This document shows, in pieces, positions 1 to 10,920 of a stretch of DNA of 64,000 nucleotides. The stretch's first letter is position 1. Each line of letters begins with the position of its first letter. Origin of the DNA: Collybia mongolica (Eukaryota > Basidiomycota > Agaricomycetes > Agaricales > Clitocybaceae); NCBI GenBank assembly GCA_013420905.1, contig JAAXNY010000009.1, positions 2,728,001 to 2,792,000 of the forward strand, in the 5' to 3' direction. The notes below the pieces were generated by a model that saw nothing but the letters and a program-made list of their open reading frames with translations, did not search any database and had not been told where the DNA came from. Both the position numbers and the translations under genes were made by a program.

Positions 1-1303
1 GCTGGCTGGGATGATGTCCCCGTCGATAGCAGCCGCAAAAGGCTTTTACAGAAAATTCAATGATTAATTCGCGTCGCATATACGAGTCACGAAAACACAC
101 ACCCGTCTGCTGTACAGTTCGGTTTGGCTAAACATGGCGACCGAGGCATTGGTGATAACGTCTCGAGGAGCGGTTCTCAGACATTCAAATGTATTTGGCG
201 TGCCAGAGCATCCAACCCGTGCTACCAAAGCGTCATAAACGTTTTGATATGCCTCAGGAGCCAGAGCTGGGACAGATGTGGTGTTTCCGGAAGCGAGATT
301 CTGTGATGAGAAATTAGTTTCCCTGGAAGGTGACCGTGACAAGAAGCGAAACTTACAGCACCACGGAAGAGTTTTTGATTCACGTCGAGCATGTGATATG
401 CGATTGACATGCTAAAATAAGAGTTGACATGGGGAATAACCTTTTGTTCGAACGACTTACGCTCCTGAAGACTGTCCGTAAACAGTAACCTTACTCTTGT
501 CGCCACCGAATGCCCCGATGTATTTCTGGATCCATTGAAGGGCCGCCTTTTGGTCGTATAGGCCAAGGTTCAGGGCCCCATTGGCCGTAGCCTCCTTTCC
601 GCCTCTGCAAAGGTTTGTAAGATATTGTGAAAAGCACGTTGAGCAAACCTAAACTCACAGGAAACCCCAGGCAGCAAGTCGGTAATTTATAGAGATTTGG
701 ATGACGGGAAGGCCCTGCTGGACGTGTTAAAATCCGGAGAGGAATACGGATGGATTACCTACGATGTAGGCTGACTCCTTCACCATCCCAGTTCCAGGGA
801 AGTGGGAGGCGGCGCCCTGGGTTAGAGCGCCACCGTGGATCCAGACCATGACAGGTAGGAGTTTTCCTCTCGGCACTGTGTGCGGCTTGTATATGTCCAT
901 AACGGTGCAATCTTCATCGGTACCATAAACTGCGAAACAATTGATTTACGGCGTTCAGCGTGGACAGAATGTGAACCTACTTCCGTAATCAACGGCAAGA
1001 GAGTTCTAGTGTTCGGTCATGAACAGAAGAAATGACACCGAAAAGAAAAAGACAAACTGTTCCTGGAATCTGGGGGCACGCAATGCCGAAGTGGGACACA
1101 TCGAACGTTGCAGGGCTTGTGTAGGTTGCGAGGGTGGCGCGCTTGAACCGCTGCGCTCTTGTGTATTTGACACCCAGAAACTTATCGATTCCTAGGCTAG
1201 CGTCAAGATCGCCTTTGAACGTTGCTTTCTCGACTTGGACAGAGATGGGGGTAGCACAAACTAGTGTGATGGAAGCAATGACGGGAATTAACGAGAGCAG
1301 CAT
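1..1303 (-). CDS. Secreted type-B carboxylesterase/lipase, C-terminal part missing
   Basis: Member of the carboxylesterase type B family (alpha/beta hydrolases acting on esters). It starts at the ATG at 1301-1303; an upstream in-frame codon is only a TTG. The first ~20 residues (MLLSLIPVIASITLV...) form a signal peptide, so export is expected. After splicing at least seven exons, the reading shows the family N-terminal block (KFLGV...FGIACPQ), the NSLAVDYG...YGTDEDC block, the oxyanion-hole segment VWIHGG (about 820-850), NYRLAAWGF, and the nucleophile motif GQSSG at about 465-480. The last visible exon reads PFAAAIDGDIIPA and runs off the left edge, so the catalytic acid and histidine are outside the window. 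Substrate is unknown; mushrooms carry many paralogues. I see no stop or frameshift. Confidence 0.85.
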
Positions 1304-2613
1304 GACGCCAGGCAAGAAAGGGCAGAGAGATAGCTCTCGGCGTCCTCAAAATCCGGGGAAGATGGTGGGCAAACAACATAAACGATGGTCAGTATTTATC
1401 ATATCCCCTTGGCTGTGTGATGGCTTAACAATTAGAAAGCCAAGGAACCGGTTCATGGCTGAATAATAGATCCTCAGACAACGTCCAAGAGGCTGTAGAA
1501 GCCTACATACGCAAGGCTGCAATGACCAGTCGCGACGGTTTGCAACTAATTGCAACGGCCCGCCGGCTTGACGATCGTGATCAAGCCTTCAAATTGGGAT
1601 TTGGTCTTATTTGGTGGGTGAGTGAGCGTTTGTAACCGTCAACGAACGATAGCAACTGGGGAGGGCTTGTTTGGGCGAGAAAAACTCATGCACCGGGACG
1701 TGCGGATTGTACGTGTAAAAAAGATTCAGTCTCAAGGGGGATGAGCAGTTTGGGATCTCTAAAGTCCGGATCCACATTGTAGAGGAAATGCATATGTTGG
1801 CAAATGTTACATGCTAATAAGCGACGTTAAGCGAGATGATAGATATGCTTCATCTTTTCGTACCTAATTATCTTCCACACAGGGGCCGGATGACGGGCAC
1901 ATACTTGTTAGAACCATTATCTAAACGATGAAGTCGCGAAACAAATACAAATGATGGAGGGTATGCCGGATGTTATTTGATGGCGAATTAGAATGAGGTG
2001 ACGGGAAGGTGCTACTGTGAACTCGGAGGGTTCTCTTGGCGTTACATCAGGATCGTCTGAGTTTGGAGCTTCAGATCGCAGTACGCATGTAGGGGCCTCT
2101 GGGGTATTATTTCAGCAAGGAGTTGAGTCGTTTAGCTCCGGGGGTCGACAGTGTCATTGGGACACTTCCCAGTGTGCTGAGCAGCATACAGGCGGGCAAT
2201 AATCAATTTAACCGGAGTTGCAGAATTGGATTGCGTCAGGGGACAGGACTCCACAATATTAATCAGCGAATGTCTTGAGAGATCAATGGCTTGGAGGGCA
2301 GGAAGGTTCCTGTGCATGTGGGCTTGCTGGGGAGGCGTTCATGGATGAGCGTGATGAGCATTGAAGAATCAGGGAGCTCCCACTGGGTGGTAATTGAGAG
2401 ATCCACAGGTGCTGGCATAATGATATAAGAGCACTTGCCAAGTTTATACCTGGCTGTGTCCGGGAGAAAGGCTTAAGTTCTTCCGAGTCAACTGGTGTCG
2501 CTTAGAGAACAGGATCACGTGCAGTTCGTGTTCTCTTTGTTTGTGTTCGTTGACGCGCCTTGAACTTGTCAGTGCACATTTTGTTCAAGACTTCAAGTGG
2601 CTGCACCGTTCCA
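1304..2613. other. Intergenic region with a possible gene remnant
   Basis: No complete gene is supported here. Between about 1990 and 2450 both strands have short open frames. On the minus strand, fragments such as WELPDSSMLITLIHERLP followed by Leu-rich stretches resemble the opening of mushroom F-box/LRR-type genes, but there is no continuous frame or clear splice pattern. The segment holds the divergent upstream regions of the carboxylesterase and the NEDD1-like gene. Confidence 0.4.
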
Positions 2614-5113
2614 ATGCTTGCCGTTTCTTCCACGAATGCTCTCAGCTTACTCGATCCGGTACTTTTGAAGCGCGCACCCTCATCTGCACCATCTTGTCTG
2701 TCTCTAACAGAAAAGCCAACTTCAGCGGTTTGGTCGTCAGATAACGCCTTTCTTTTCCTCGCCTCGGCAGAGGTCATTTATAGATATGATGCCTCGACAA
2801 ACTCGTTGAAAAATGTCTTCTCAACATCGGGGGCAGGTTCTATAACCACCATAGTGTCTAGAGACAAAGGAACTCTCATCTATAGTGCAGGGAACAGGAT
2901 CGATATTTTGGAGTGCGGGTTGGTACCTAAGGTTTCTCAAACATTCGACTCTCACAAATCTTCGATCACCTCCCTATCCTTGTCGAATGACTCCACCTTG
3001 CTTGCGTCCACATCTCTTGGGACGGTGCATGTACACAACCTCTCCCTTGGATCACATACTGTACTGAGGGGCCCAGCGTTGGCTGGTCAAACCATCACTA
3101 CTTCAGAATTCCACCCGTACTCACGGACGAGACTCCTCTTAGGAATAGGAAAACAACTAGTTGTTTACGACACGACCAGGCCGTCTGCACCAATCAAAAC
3201 CATTGCTTTGAACGAGACAACCCCAGGAGAAATAACGGCCATTGCATGTAGCCCATTTAGCAAGACTCTTGTTGCGGTTGCAACCACAGGTGGAAGTGTA
3301 GGACTAGTTGATCTTGATAAGGAAAAGGGGTGAGTTGAGAAAGAATTTGTTTGATTGGCACTTATGTTATTGACTCCTCAAGGTTGTTCCGAACTATTGG
3401 TCTCAAAGTTCCGCTGACATCCTTAACCTTCTCTACTGAAGGAGGTGCAATTTATATGGGTACGGAAAATGGGAAGCTTTTGATGATGGATCTTCGTGCG
3501 CTGGACAAGCCGCCTAAATCTATTGTGATTTGTGACTCAGGCAGTCGGATTGAAACAATGAGCATTCAGGTGCGTCACGCGTTTGAATTATACCTACCTT
3601 ATCACGACAAGTCTTCAAAACTATTCAGAAAAAGACCAAGGGTGGCGTTGAGCCAAACACCAGGTCAGCCACTGAGGCGACGACTCTTAAATCAACTGCA
3701 CAACTGCCCGAAGTCAATACTGTGAGACGACCTTCCACTCAATCACGGGTCTCCAAACCTGTATCAAAGGCAATCCCCTCACCTGCTCGCGCCCGCATTA
3801 CGCGGGCTGGATCCGGAGCCTCCCCTGCTCGTCGCCTCCCGGCCTCGGTGAAAGAAGCAACAGTGAAAACATCATCCCCGCTGGCAAAGCGGAAGGCGGA
3901 GGTCGAACCGAAGAAAAAAGTGTTCTCCCCGGTCAGAGACCCTCTTGGAAATAGTGGGAGTGCTGGCGACATATCTGGTACGAGTGAAGGCTCATTGTAG
4001 AGCTCTACTAACTAAGCGATGAATTCACCTACAGTCGAAATTGAGACCCTCAGTGCCATGAGAGCCGCAACCAAAGCAACTCCTTTAAAAATGGAAAGAA
4101 TATCATTGACATCTCGCGCGCGCCCATCCCCTTCTCCAAAAGTTCTTTCTGGTCGCTCAACGACGACCAGCGCTAGTGCAAAATCGGCCCAAACGGTGAC
4201 AGCTGACGCGGAACCACCACGTCGCGCGAGGACAATGCCTACCGCTCATCGAACACGGAAAACTTCAACAACTGAATCCATATCAGCAGCTCCCACCTCT
4301 AGACTCACTATACCCAACGACGCACTCCTTCAGCCTCAAGAATCGAGCAGTGGGGCTCGGCCACGTTCTCGTGCAGCTTCATCCGCTTCTCGTGCCGGCT
4401 CAGAATCTGCCTCTGCTCGTTCAAGGCGTCCCGGCTCGTCAGGCTCTCGACCAGGCTCTTCCATGTCGCGAATGGCGTCATCGCCTATCCCCCCTGTCCC
4501 CTCTCTACCTCTCAGTCGGACGCCATCTCCTGATTTGCCTGGTATCGGTGCAGACCCGATCACTCCAGTGCCAGCAGGCAAGAGAGGCTTCGGAGTCCTT
4601 GGGCTTGGGACGCCTGAGGTTGACCTTTGGATTCAGGCAGGGAAAGGCGAAGGGAAAGTAGTGAATGGGCGGAAGGACAAAGGGAAAGGCAAGACGGTGG
4701 GCTTCATGAACGAGAGCGAAAGCGAAGAGGACGATAAATCGGATGCGGAGAAGGCAGAACGAGAGCGTGAGCGGAGCCTTACGATGCAGATCTCCCCTGG
4801 CCGGCCAGGCACCAATTCTCCTGCTTCATGGGCACCATCCCCGCTGCGACATCCCATGTCTGGCTCACCCGCCGGTGTTGGCGGCTCAGCGCATGACTTG
4901 TTGCGGACGATTGTGCAGGATGTCATGTTTGATTTCCAGCGCGAGACAAAGGCTGAGATGACTGGGCTCCATCTCGACCTGGTAAGGATGGGGCGGGGTT
5001 GGAAGCAGGAACTGCGGGGCTTGATGGATGAGTATGTGGGGGACTTGAAAGATTTAAGAGAAGAGAATCGTAGGCTGAGGGAAGAGAATGAGCGATTGAG
5101 AAGAGGATACTAG
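2614..5113 (+). CDS. NEDD1: NEDD1/GCP-WD-like gamma-tubulin ring complex targeting protein
   Basis: Predicted to tether gamma-tubulin ring complexes to the spindle pole body and spindle. Four exons fit: 2614-3329, 3383-3569, 3629-3977 and 4017-5113, giving 782 residues with consistent phases; the third intron has a clear ctaac branch site. Residues 1 to ~310 form a WD40-type propeller (WSSDNAFLFLAS, SLSNDSTLLAST, SPFSKTLVAVATT, FSTEGGAIYMGT). A long Ser/Pro/Arg-rich disordered middle follows. The last ~75 residues are a helix and coiled coil (TIVQDVMFDFQRE ... LREENRRLREENERL). This ending matches the layout of the human NEDD1 C-terminus, which binds gamma-tubulin. The ATG at 2614 was chosen because the first blade follows directly; a longer frame upstream has no ATG. 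The domain order supports the name; function is inferred. Confidence 0.8.
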
Positions 5114-6043
5114 TCCTTGTTTTGGATTCGTTCTTCGAGGATACTCGCATACCCTTATGTTTATTTATTGCGGCTAATATGCTGTTTACAGCGCAGAATT
5201 CTACCTCTAATATCATGCCCTCTATTACGATAATATTGTGATAATGTTTCTCTTTTCTTGTGGCGAAATGAAACAGGAGATCAGGGCGAAAGTTGCGTTT
5301 CCAGTACAACCTACTATCAGTGGCCCATCATTGCCTATGGGCAGGGTAATGCTTATTTTCATTTTGGCCACTTCCACCACTCCGTTTGCCTCAAAGAAAA
5401 ACCCATAGCTTGCTGCATGTTATCGAAATAATATCCTCAACTCAGAACAATGAATAAACATCCTGTGATTTATGGGGAGGCTCGAGAAGGTGGTTACAAT
5501 CAAGTGCATTGTCTTTTCATGGTCAGGCCTACAACTAGGGGAGAGGTCACAGGAAATTGGTTGGATACAAAACTTTCTATGTATCAATGACTCCTATTCT
5601 AGATATTTTATAAGGGTATAGAGCGCGAGATACCATGGCACGCTCCAGTTTTGTTGCTTACAGAGGTGAAAGTGACAAGGACCCTTGTGTTCATCGTGAC
5701 ATTTTCAGATCCCGCTATAGCTCGGCAGTTGACACCGCATGTTTCGGGGTATGAAATATGCTTGATTTTTGATGTGACAACAGTGACGAAAATAAGCAGT
5801 ACACGTCTCATTTGCTGAAATCGAGCACGTCGTCTCGGTCAACGCCCGCCACATTTTCTCCCCCAAAAAAAAATATTTGAGGCAGGGCAATCTGTCCGTA
5901 AGAACCAGTTCTATATACTCGTAACTTCATGAATCCTCATTTTTCTATTTCGTAGCGTTACGGGGGAGGGAGTCAAAAATCGGCATTAGTGGGCCACCCA
6001 TAGTATCCCAAATGAACGAGTAACTGATCCTGTATCCAGCCAC
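5114..6043. other. Convergent intergenic region, no gene seen
   Basis: Space between the 3' ends of the NEDD1-like and MYND-finger genes. It presumably holds both 3' UTRs. Short open frames at 5608-5890 on the minus strand have no recognisable content. Confidence 0.6.
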
Positions 6044-7183
6044 CTAAAACTCTGTTGAGAAACAAGACTTCTTGTGAGTAGCGGATGGTAGAGCCCAATG
6101 TGCGTGCTGGTGGTCCGGGGAACACTGGAACGGTAATCAAGTAGCGAAAGCTAACAAATAATAACTTGCACCTACATAACGTACCGTCTGGCATCTGTTG
6201 AGAAGTTCCGAGGTGGGTCGTAGCAGTATAATCATTGTTTAGTACGTACCGACCGCAGGCCTTCAAATTCGTGCTGATGTTACAGGTTGGTAGCCCACAA
6301 ACATCCCAATTTTTGGTGAGCCGCCTAACACCTAAAACTTCTTGTCTGAAAGAAGGCTCCCTTGATAGGATGCGCCAGACCCTCGCGCACACTCGACCCA
6401 AAAAACCATTTGGATAACGTCGCCCCCATTTTTTGAGCCAGGGTTGTAGGGCATCCTTGGTTTCATTGGATACGATGACCCACTGATCAAGTTCTTTATA
6501 AAAGGTCGTGAGCAGTGAGCCCAGCAGTTGCAATGCAGTCCCCATAGCAGCGGTAAAGTGGCCATCCTCTGAGTTTCGGGACTCCTGGATGATGTATCCA
6601 TCCCACGTTGGTGCGAAGGAAGCGATCCGTTGTGCCAAGATTTCGGGCAGTTCCTTTCCTGCGGCAGCGATCGGCTTAGACGAGCGGAAGTACTTGAAAA
6701 AATATGGGCTGTGTTGCAGCGCTGCAAGCATCTCGAAGTAGGCATTGTTGAGCTGTGTGCCCAGCGCCGCGTCAAGTGGTCCCACTGGGATAGTCATGAA
6801 GCCATTCACCGTGTTCGGCATATATGCAGCACAAAATCCTGCGAAAATTACATCTTGGCTGTCTTCCGGGAACATTCGGTTGCGTCTTAGCTGTAATCAC
6901 AGGATCAGTGGAAGACTCAAATGTAGGCAATCTGTGATCAAGGGGATTGGACCCACATGCATATGGAGAGCACCCAACCTGCCTTGCTCATTCATCGGTG
7001 GTGGGGCCGCTGGGTTCTCTTTGAAACCTAAGGACAAGTGTTATCGGTAAACCAATTAGCCTACAACCCAAGACTACATAGCTGAGCCTTACCGAGCACG
7101 ACCGCAAAATCATCAGGCTGGAAGGGTGCGAGGGGGACTCTCGGACGGGATATAGTAGTGGGTTGGAATCGAGAATCTGCCAT
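6044..7183 (-). CDS. MYND zinc-finger protein
   Basis: Five exons on the minus strand: 7183-7093, 7027-6957, 6890-6250, 6194-6176 and 6124-6044, coding 300 residues. The N-terminus starts MADSRFQPTT. The body (about residues 40-255) is a helical region I do not recognise. The C-terminus is a MYND finger assembled across three exons: VCGLPTC, LKACGRCQTVRYC, SPDHQHAHW and HKKSC. It gives the expected Cys/His spacing, although one late ligand is His where Cys is common. The 19-base exon at 6176-6194 supplies CQTVRY and is essential for the finger. MYND domains bind proline-rich peptides; C-terminal placement is common in basidiomycete proteins of unknown role. Divergent from the HYPK-like gene. 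Confidence 0.8.
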
Positions 7184-7536
7184 TGCGTGGTTATGGTTGA
7201 GATGGGGGCAGAGAGTAAGTACGTTGTGTTTATGTAAAGAGAGAGTAAGAGATAACGGATCATCGGTCAGAAATGGTCCGATATACGCAAAATCTCAGCA
7301 CGTTTTTGGCACGATCATAGAGGAATAGTGTCGTGAACTGGGGAATGTATATGCTGGGCATTACGCTTATCCCTGTTCCATCGCGTGTCTGACTCCACGT
7401 CGAGCACGTGACCGCGTGACCGCCCACCCAAGAGGCATGATCGACCGTCAGATTTGAATTTTACATACACTTGCACGGAAACTACCTGACGGCTTTCAAC
7501 CGCATTGTGTCTGGTTGAACCCCCTACAAAAATTCA
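7184..7536. promoter_or_regulatory. Shared upstream region of the MYND-finger and HYPK-like genes
   Basis: A 353-base spacer between two divergent start codons, so it must hold both promoters. No convincing TATA box or named motif was identified; the CACGTG-like cacgtgacc at about 7404 is only a weak E-box candidate. Confidence 0.4.
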
Positions 7537-7944
7537 ATGTCCAGGAGCAATGGACGACCTGAACCTGAGGTCATCGTGAACGTATGTTTCTCCTGTTTTT
7601 GTCCAAGATTCCCCGCCAGATAACATTATTGGATTTCCCTTAGTTCGCCGACGGTTTCTCATACGCCAAGGGAAAGATGGAGGAAGCGTTTCGTGCAGGG
7701 GGGCTTATGGACAGAGCACCTCCAAAACCAGCGAAAGACCATGCAGCGGCGGCTCTCAAACGAGAGGACATCGATCTTATTGTACATATCCTAAACCTCT
7801 GCTTCAGTACAATATCTTCTGATCTACGTTGTGAATTCAATTCAGGTACATGAGTTCGAGATTCCTCGGGCTCAAGCCGAGAAAGCACTGGCGGAACATG
7901 GAGGGGATATCAGCAAAACACTACGGGCGCTTGTCAAACCATAA
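7537..7944 (+). CDS. HYPK: HYPK-like protein (NatA-associated, UBA-like domain)
   Basis: Three exons (7537-7581, 7644-7781, 7846-7944) code a 93-residue protein. The C-terminal 40 residues (KREDIDLIVHEFEIPRAQAE ... GDISKTLRAL) match the UBA-like NPAA domain of HYPK, which binds and tunes the ribosome-bound N-terminal acetyltransferase NatA and acts as a chaperone-like factor. The segment before it (FADGFSYAKGKMEEAF) matches the helix preceding that domain. Length is a little shorter than the human protein (~120), mainly in the N-terminal tail. All splice sites are GT-AG and phase 0. Convergent with MRP51, 177 bases away. Confidence 0.82.
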
Positions 7945-8120
7945 ATACAATCGCTTCCCAAACATAATATAACCTCGGAACCTGCAGAGTTTTGTTCGAA
8001 TCTCAGTCCTTGCTCAGCATGGCACTGTATCAGCAACGTCTGATTTCCGCAATGCCACAAGTTAAAGTATTATATTTTGCGTAAATATTATAAGCCCCCC
8101 ACGCCCCCACCCGAAGGCCA

Positions 8121-9554
8121 TCACGGTTTATTGTTGCCTTTCCCAACGATTCCTTGCAATGTGCTAAGGATGCTTTGGCTGTCTTGAGGCTCTCTGCTAT
8201 CCTTCTGGAGCAGGCCCGGTTTTTGTTTAGACCAAGCTGTTGCCGTGATTTTCTTGGGTTTCGGTTTGCTGAAATCGTGAGGTGCTGACCTCAATTGGGG
8301 AGGGTCTGCAGCGTTATACTCGACACTTCCGGGAGGATGTGGGTTATCCCTCCCAAATTCCGCATCCCTCGCGTCTGTAGTGACGTCTGCGTGTATCCTC
8401 ACGGCCTTCAAACCCTGTGCCCGGCGACCAACAACGCGTGGCGGGGCTTGGAGAATGAGACCATTCGGAAGAGGCCGCATGTCGACGATGCTCTCCTCTA
8501 TTCTGGACTGATCAATACCCTCTTCCGAAGCGGGGTCTAAAAGGGGTCTTTTTCCGCCTGCATTTTTTTTTTTGAGGACAGCAGCTATGCCACCGAAGTT
8601 GGCTACGTAGGTTTCCTCTCGTTTCGAGGTATTGAATGTTGCTTCTAGGACGTGGGAGTTGAGCACGAAACCAGGTTTAGGTTTGGTCGTTAGTTGCGTG
8701 TCGAGAGGCGAAGGATGATGATATAGCAATGCTGCGTTGGGATGCGGATGCTGTTCAAATTTAAGTGACTCGCGATTGGCGAACTCTTTCGTTGTGTGTT
8801 CCTGCAAGAACCGCCGATGATAACCCGCCTCCGTGTTTTGCGCAAGGGCGTATAAAGACTTGTTGGCCAACACCGGGTTTTGCTCAACCGCGGCGCGCGC
8901 CTTGATATGAGCCTGGAATGCGGGTCGGAGCTCTCGTAGAGTTCTTAGGTAGCGCGTGAACTCTCTCGTCGACATGGCATCGATATTAAGCGAAACGTGT
9001 GCTGGAGCACTAGAGTCGCTCTGTTTTGCCTGCCTTGGAGGCCCTCTCTTCGCACCATAATTACGAGGGCCCTTTTTACCTAACCCTTTGAGTTCGACCG
9101 TTATTGGAGCAGGGTTCTGCTCAGAGAGTTCATGCCCCTCGCCAGGGCAAAACTCTGAATCCATGAACCATTGCGTTCTGCCCTTCCCCACTGACTTGTA
9201 CCACGGAGTCTGGCTCGCCGCCCGGGGCATGACGCCCATTTCCTCAATCCTACGAATGAATCGAACCTGGTTCTCTGCGTTGTTCCACTCGATGAACTGC
9301 GCTGGGGACTCGAAAGACGTTAAGGAAATGAACGCATTTCTGCGGCGGAGCGCAATGGGACGTTTGAGGCCCCAGTCCCCCTTGTGTGCGTAGGCTGGAG
9401 GGGCTGAGTATGTTTGACGAATAGCGGGGTCGAACGACGCGAAACGCGAACGACGGAGGAGTTCAGCGAAAGGCGACGCGGGGGGGTGGAAAGCAACTGC
9501 ATTCGCGGCCTCTACCACGGCCGTGCGTGTCGACGAGGCAACCGCTGCTGCCAT
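8121..9554 (-). CDS. MRP51: Mitochondrial small-subunit ribosomal protein MRP51 (bS1m)
   Basis: Single-exon gene of 477 residues. The N-terminal motif SPFAELLRRSRFASFDPAIR, then HKGDWGLKRPI and SPAQFIEWNNAENQVRFIRR, is diagnostic of the fungal Mrp51 family, a component of the mitochondrial 37S subunit that also helps 5'-UTR-dependent translation of mitochondrial mRNAs in yeast. The basic, Ala-rich first 25 residues could act as a mitochondrial targeting sequence. The C-terminal half is low in complexity and poorly conserved, as is usual. A run of Lys codons (about 8566-8578) is present and could be a slippage spot, but the frame is intact. The start is at 9552-9554. Confidence 0.85.
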   Translation of the reverse strand: MAAAVASSTRTAVVEAANAVAFHPPASPFAELLRRSRFASFDPAIRQTYSAPPAYAHKGDWGLKRPIALRRRNAFISLTSFESPAQFIEWNNAENQVRFIRRIEEMGVMPRAASQTPWYKSVGKGRTQWFMDSEFCPGEGHELSEQNPAPITVELKGLGKKGPRNYGAKRGPPRQAKQSDSSAPAHVSLNIDAMSTREFTRYLRTLRELRPAFQAHIKARAAVEQNPVLANKSLYALAQNTEAGYHRRFLQEHTTKEFANRESLKFEQHPHPNAALLYHHPSPLDTQLTTKPKPGFVLNSHVLEATFNTSKREETYVANFGGIAAVLKKKNAGGKRPLLDPASEEGIDQSRIEESIVDMRPLPNGLILQAPPRVVGRRAQGLKAVRIHADVTTDARDAEFGRDNPHPPGSVEYNAADPPQLRSAPHDFSKPKPKKITATAWSKQKPGLLQKDSREPQDSQSILSTLQGIVGKGNNKP

Positions 9555-9779
9555 TGCGGAGCAGCTGAGTCTACGAGAAATATCAGAAAATGAGCCTCGG
9601 CCTCGTCGAAATTTCTTCTACATTCAGGAACAACAGGATCAACATTTGTAAACCCCGATCGGAGTTACCCGGCTTCTACAAAAGGACGGGGTAAACTGTT
9701 TTTTCAACTTCTAAAACTACGACGTCCAAATTACTATCCTGTCCTCCGCCTTTTAGGCAGCTCATTCGTGCGCGCAAGG

Positions 9780-10350
9780 ATGGATGGTCCAGACAAACGT
9801 CGGAGAGTATCTCTGTAACAAGAGGTGATTCTCAAAAACAATCTATGCTGATTGCTCCTCCCTCTGGTTGAGGGGCCAGGACGCAAGATCACCTGGAGCT
9901 TTCTCACATCCATTCCTCCATACGTTCATCGTGTCTTAGGTTATTTCAATGATATACACCTGCCATCAATACATCGTGTGGTTCCTCCTAATCCGCTGCG
10001 TTACCGTGAGTCCTACGTTTCTTATTTCACGGGTAGAGTCGATGAAGAAAAACCTGGTAAAAGCATGCACCCCGCCCTATTCATAAGGGGTCCCACTACA
10101 GCTGGGTATCTTGCCCTCCCCCGTTCTGTCAGGATGTGGTGGATCTCGGGCTTGATGGTTGGGTGCACATGGAGAGTTAAAGGCGAGGCTGAGGCTCATC
10201 TATCCTTTCAACATATTGTTCTTGCTTCAGGCTTGGGCACCATTGCTGACTTCTTCCTTCCAGATACGTATAACAGAGGAAGGTGGGTTTAAGTACGCGC
10301 GCAACTTGAAGCACTGGAGCAATTTGAATAGGCTTCGGACCATGATTTGA
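9780..10350 (+). CDS. Possible small multi-exon gene, unrecognised
   Basis: Tentative. An ATG at 9780 opens MDGPDKRRRVSL and meets a donor at 9815. Downstream, short coding-like stretches join in phase at plausible sites: 10037-10056 (SMKKNL), 10133-10162 (DVVDLGLDGW) and 10264-10350 (RITEEGGFKYARNLKHWSN..., ending at a TGA). The second exon is uncertain: a start at 9899 closes the phases and gives about 92 residues, but another acceptor at 9879 gives a more protein-like sequence that does not join cleanly. It is divergent from MRP51 with a 225-base spacer, which fits a real gene start. No family recognised. Confidence 0.35.
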
Positions 10351-10920
10351 TTGCCGTTTGGGAGGAGAGAACGTTGGTCGGCGCCATTTTGCTCGTACGA
10401 CCCTTTGTCGGTCATGATGGTCACGGCAGTATGTACTTACATACTTCTTAATAAAACTATGGAGCGCTTTAGTCTGCTTTTGAATGGAGACCATTGAAAT
10501 GTACCCTGAAAAAAAAAAAAAAAGGCGCTTATTACGTGCAGGATCTAAGGTGCAGACGCACGTGGGAACTGATAACTTTTTCGCGTGCTTCGGAAATTTA
10601 CGACAGGCGACGCTTGTGTTGTCGAAGCGAAGGCTGAACAGAACTCTGGTCAAGTTCTCTCCCCAGTCCCCTCCTCCTACAGCGGTGCTTAGATTCAAGT
10701 CCTACACTCCATAGCAGCATTTTATTCGATACCTTAGAAACATACCATAGGGCCACAGGTTAGTCCCCATTCAACCCCTGGACCGAAATACCCTTCCATT
10801 CGAACAGGAGCTAATGCTTTTTCGTTTCCTATATATTCTCGTTGACAGCTCGAACCGCTGTAATCAACTTTACTACACTCCCCAATAAATCCCTACCACG
10901 CAACTCTCCAGCGCTGGTTT
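10351..10920. other. Intergenic region with a poly-A tract
   Basis: Upstream region of the nucleotide-sugar transporter. It holds a run of 15 A at 10509-10523 and pyrimidine-rich sequence near 10790-10900 typical of fungal promoters. No gene is supported; the long minus-strand open frame here (to 10698) has no recognisable protein. Confidence 0.5.
10509..10523. repeat. Homopolymer A15
   Basis: Simple run of fifteen adenines in an intergenic region; likely length-variable between strains. Confidence 0.8.
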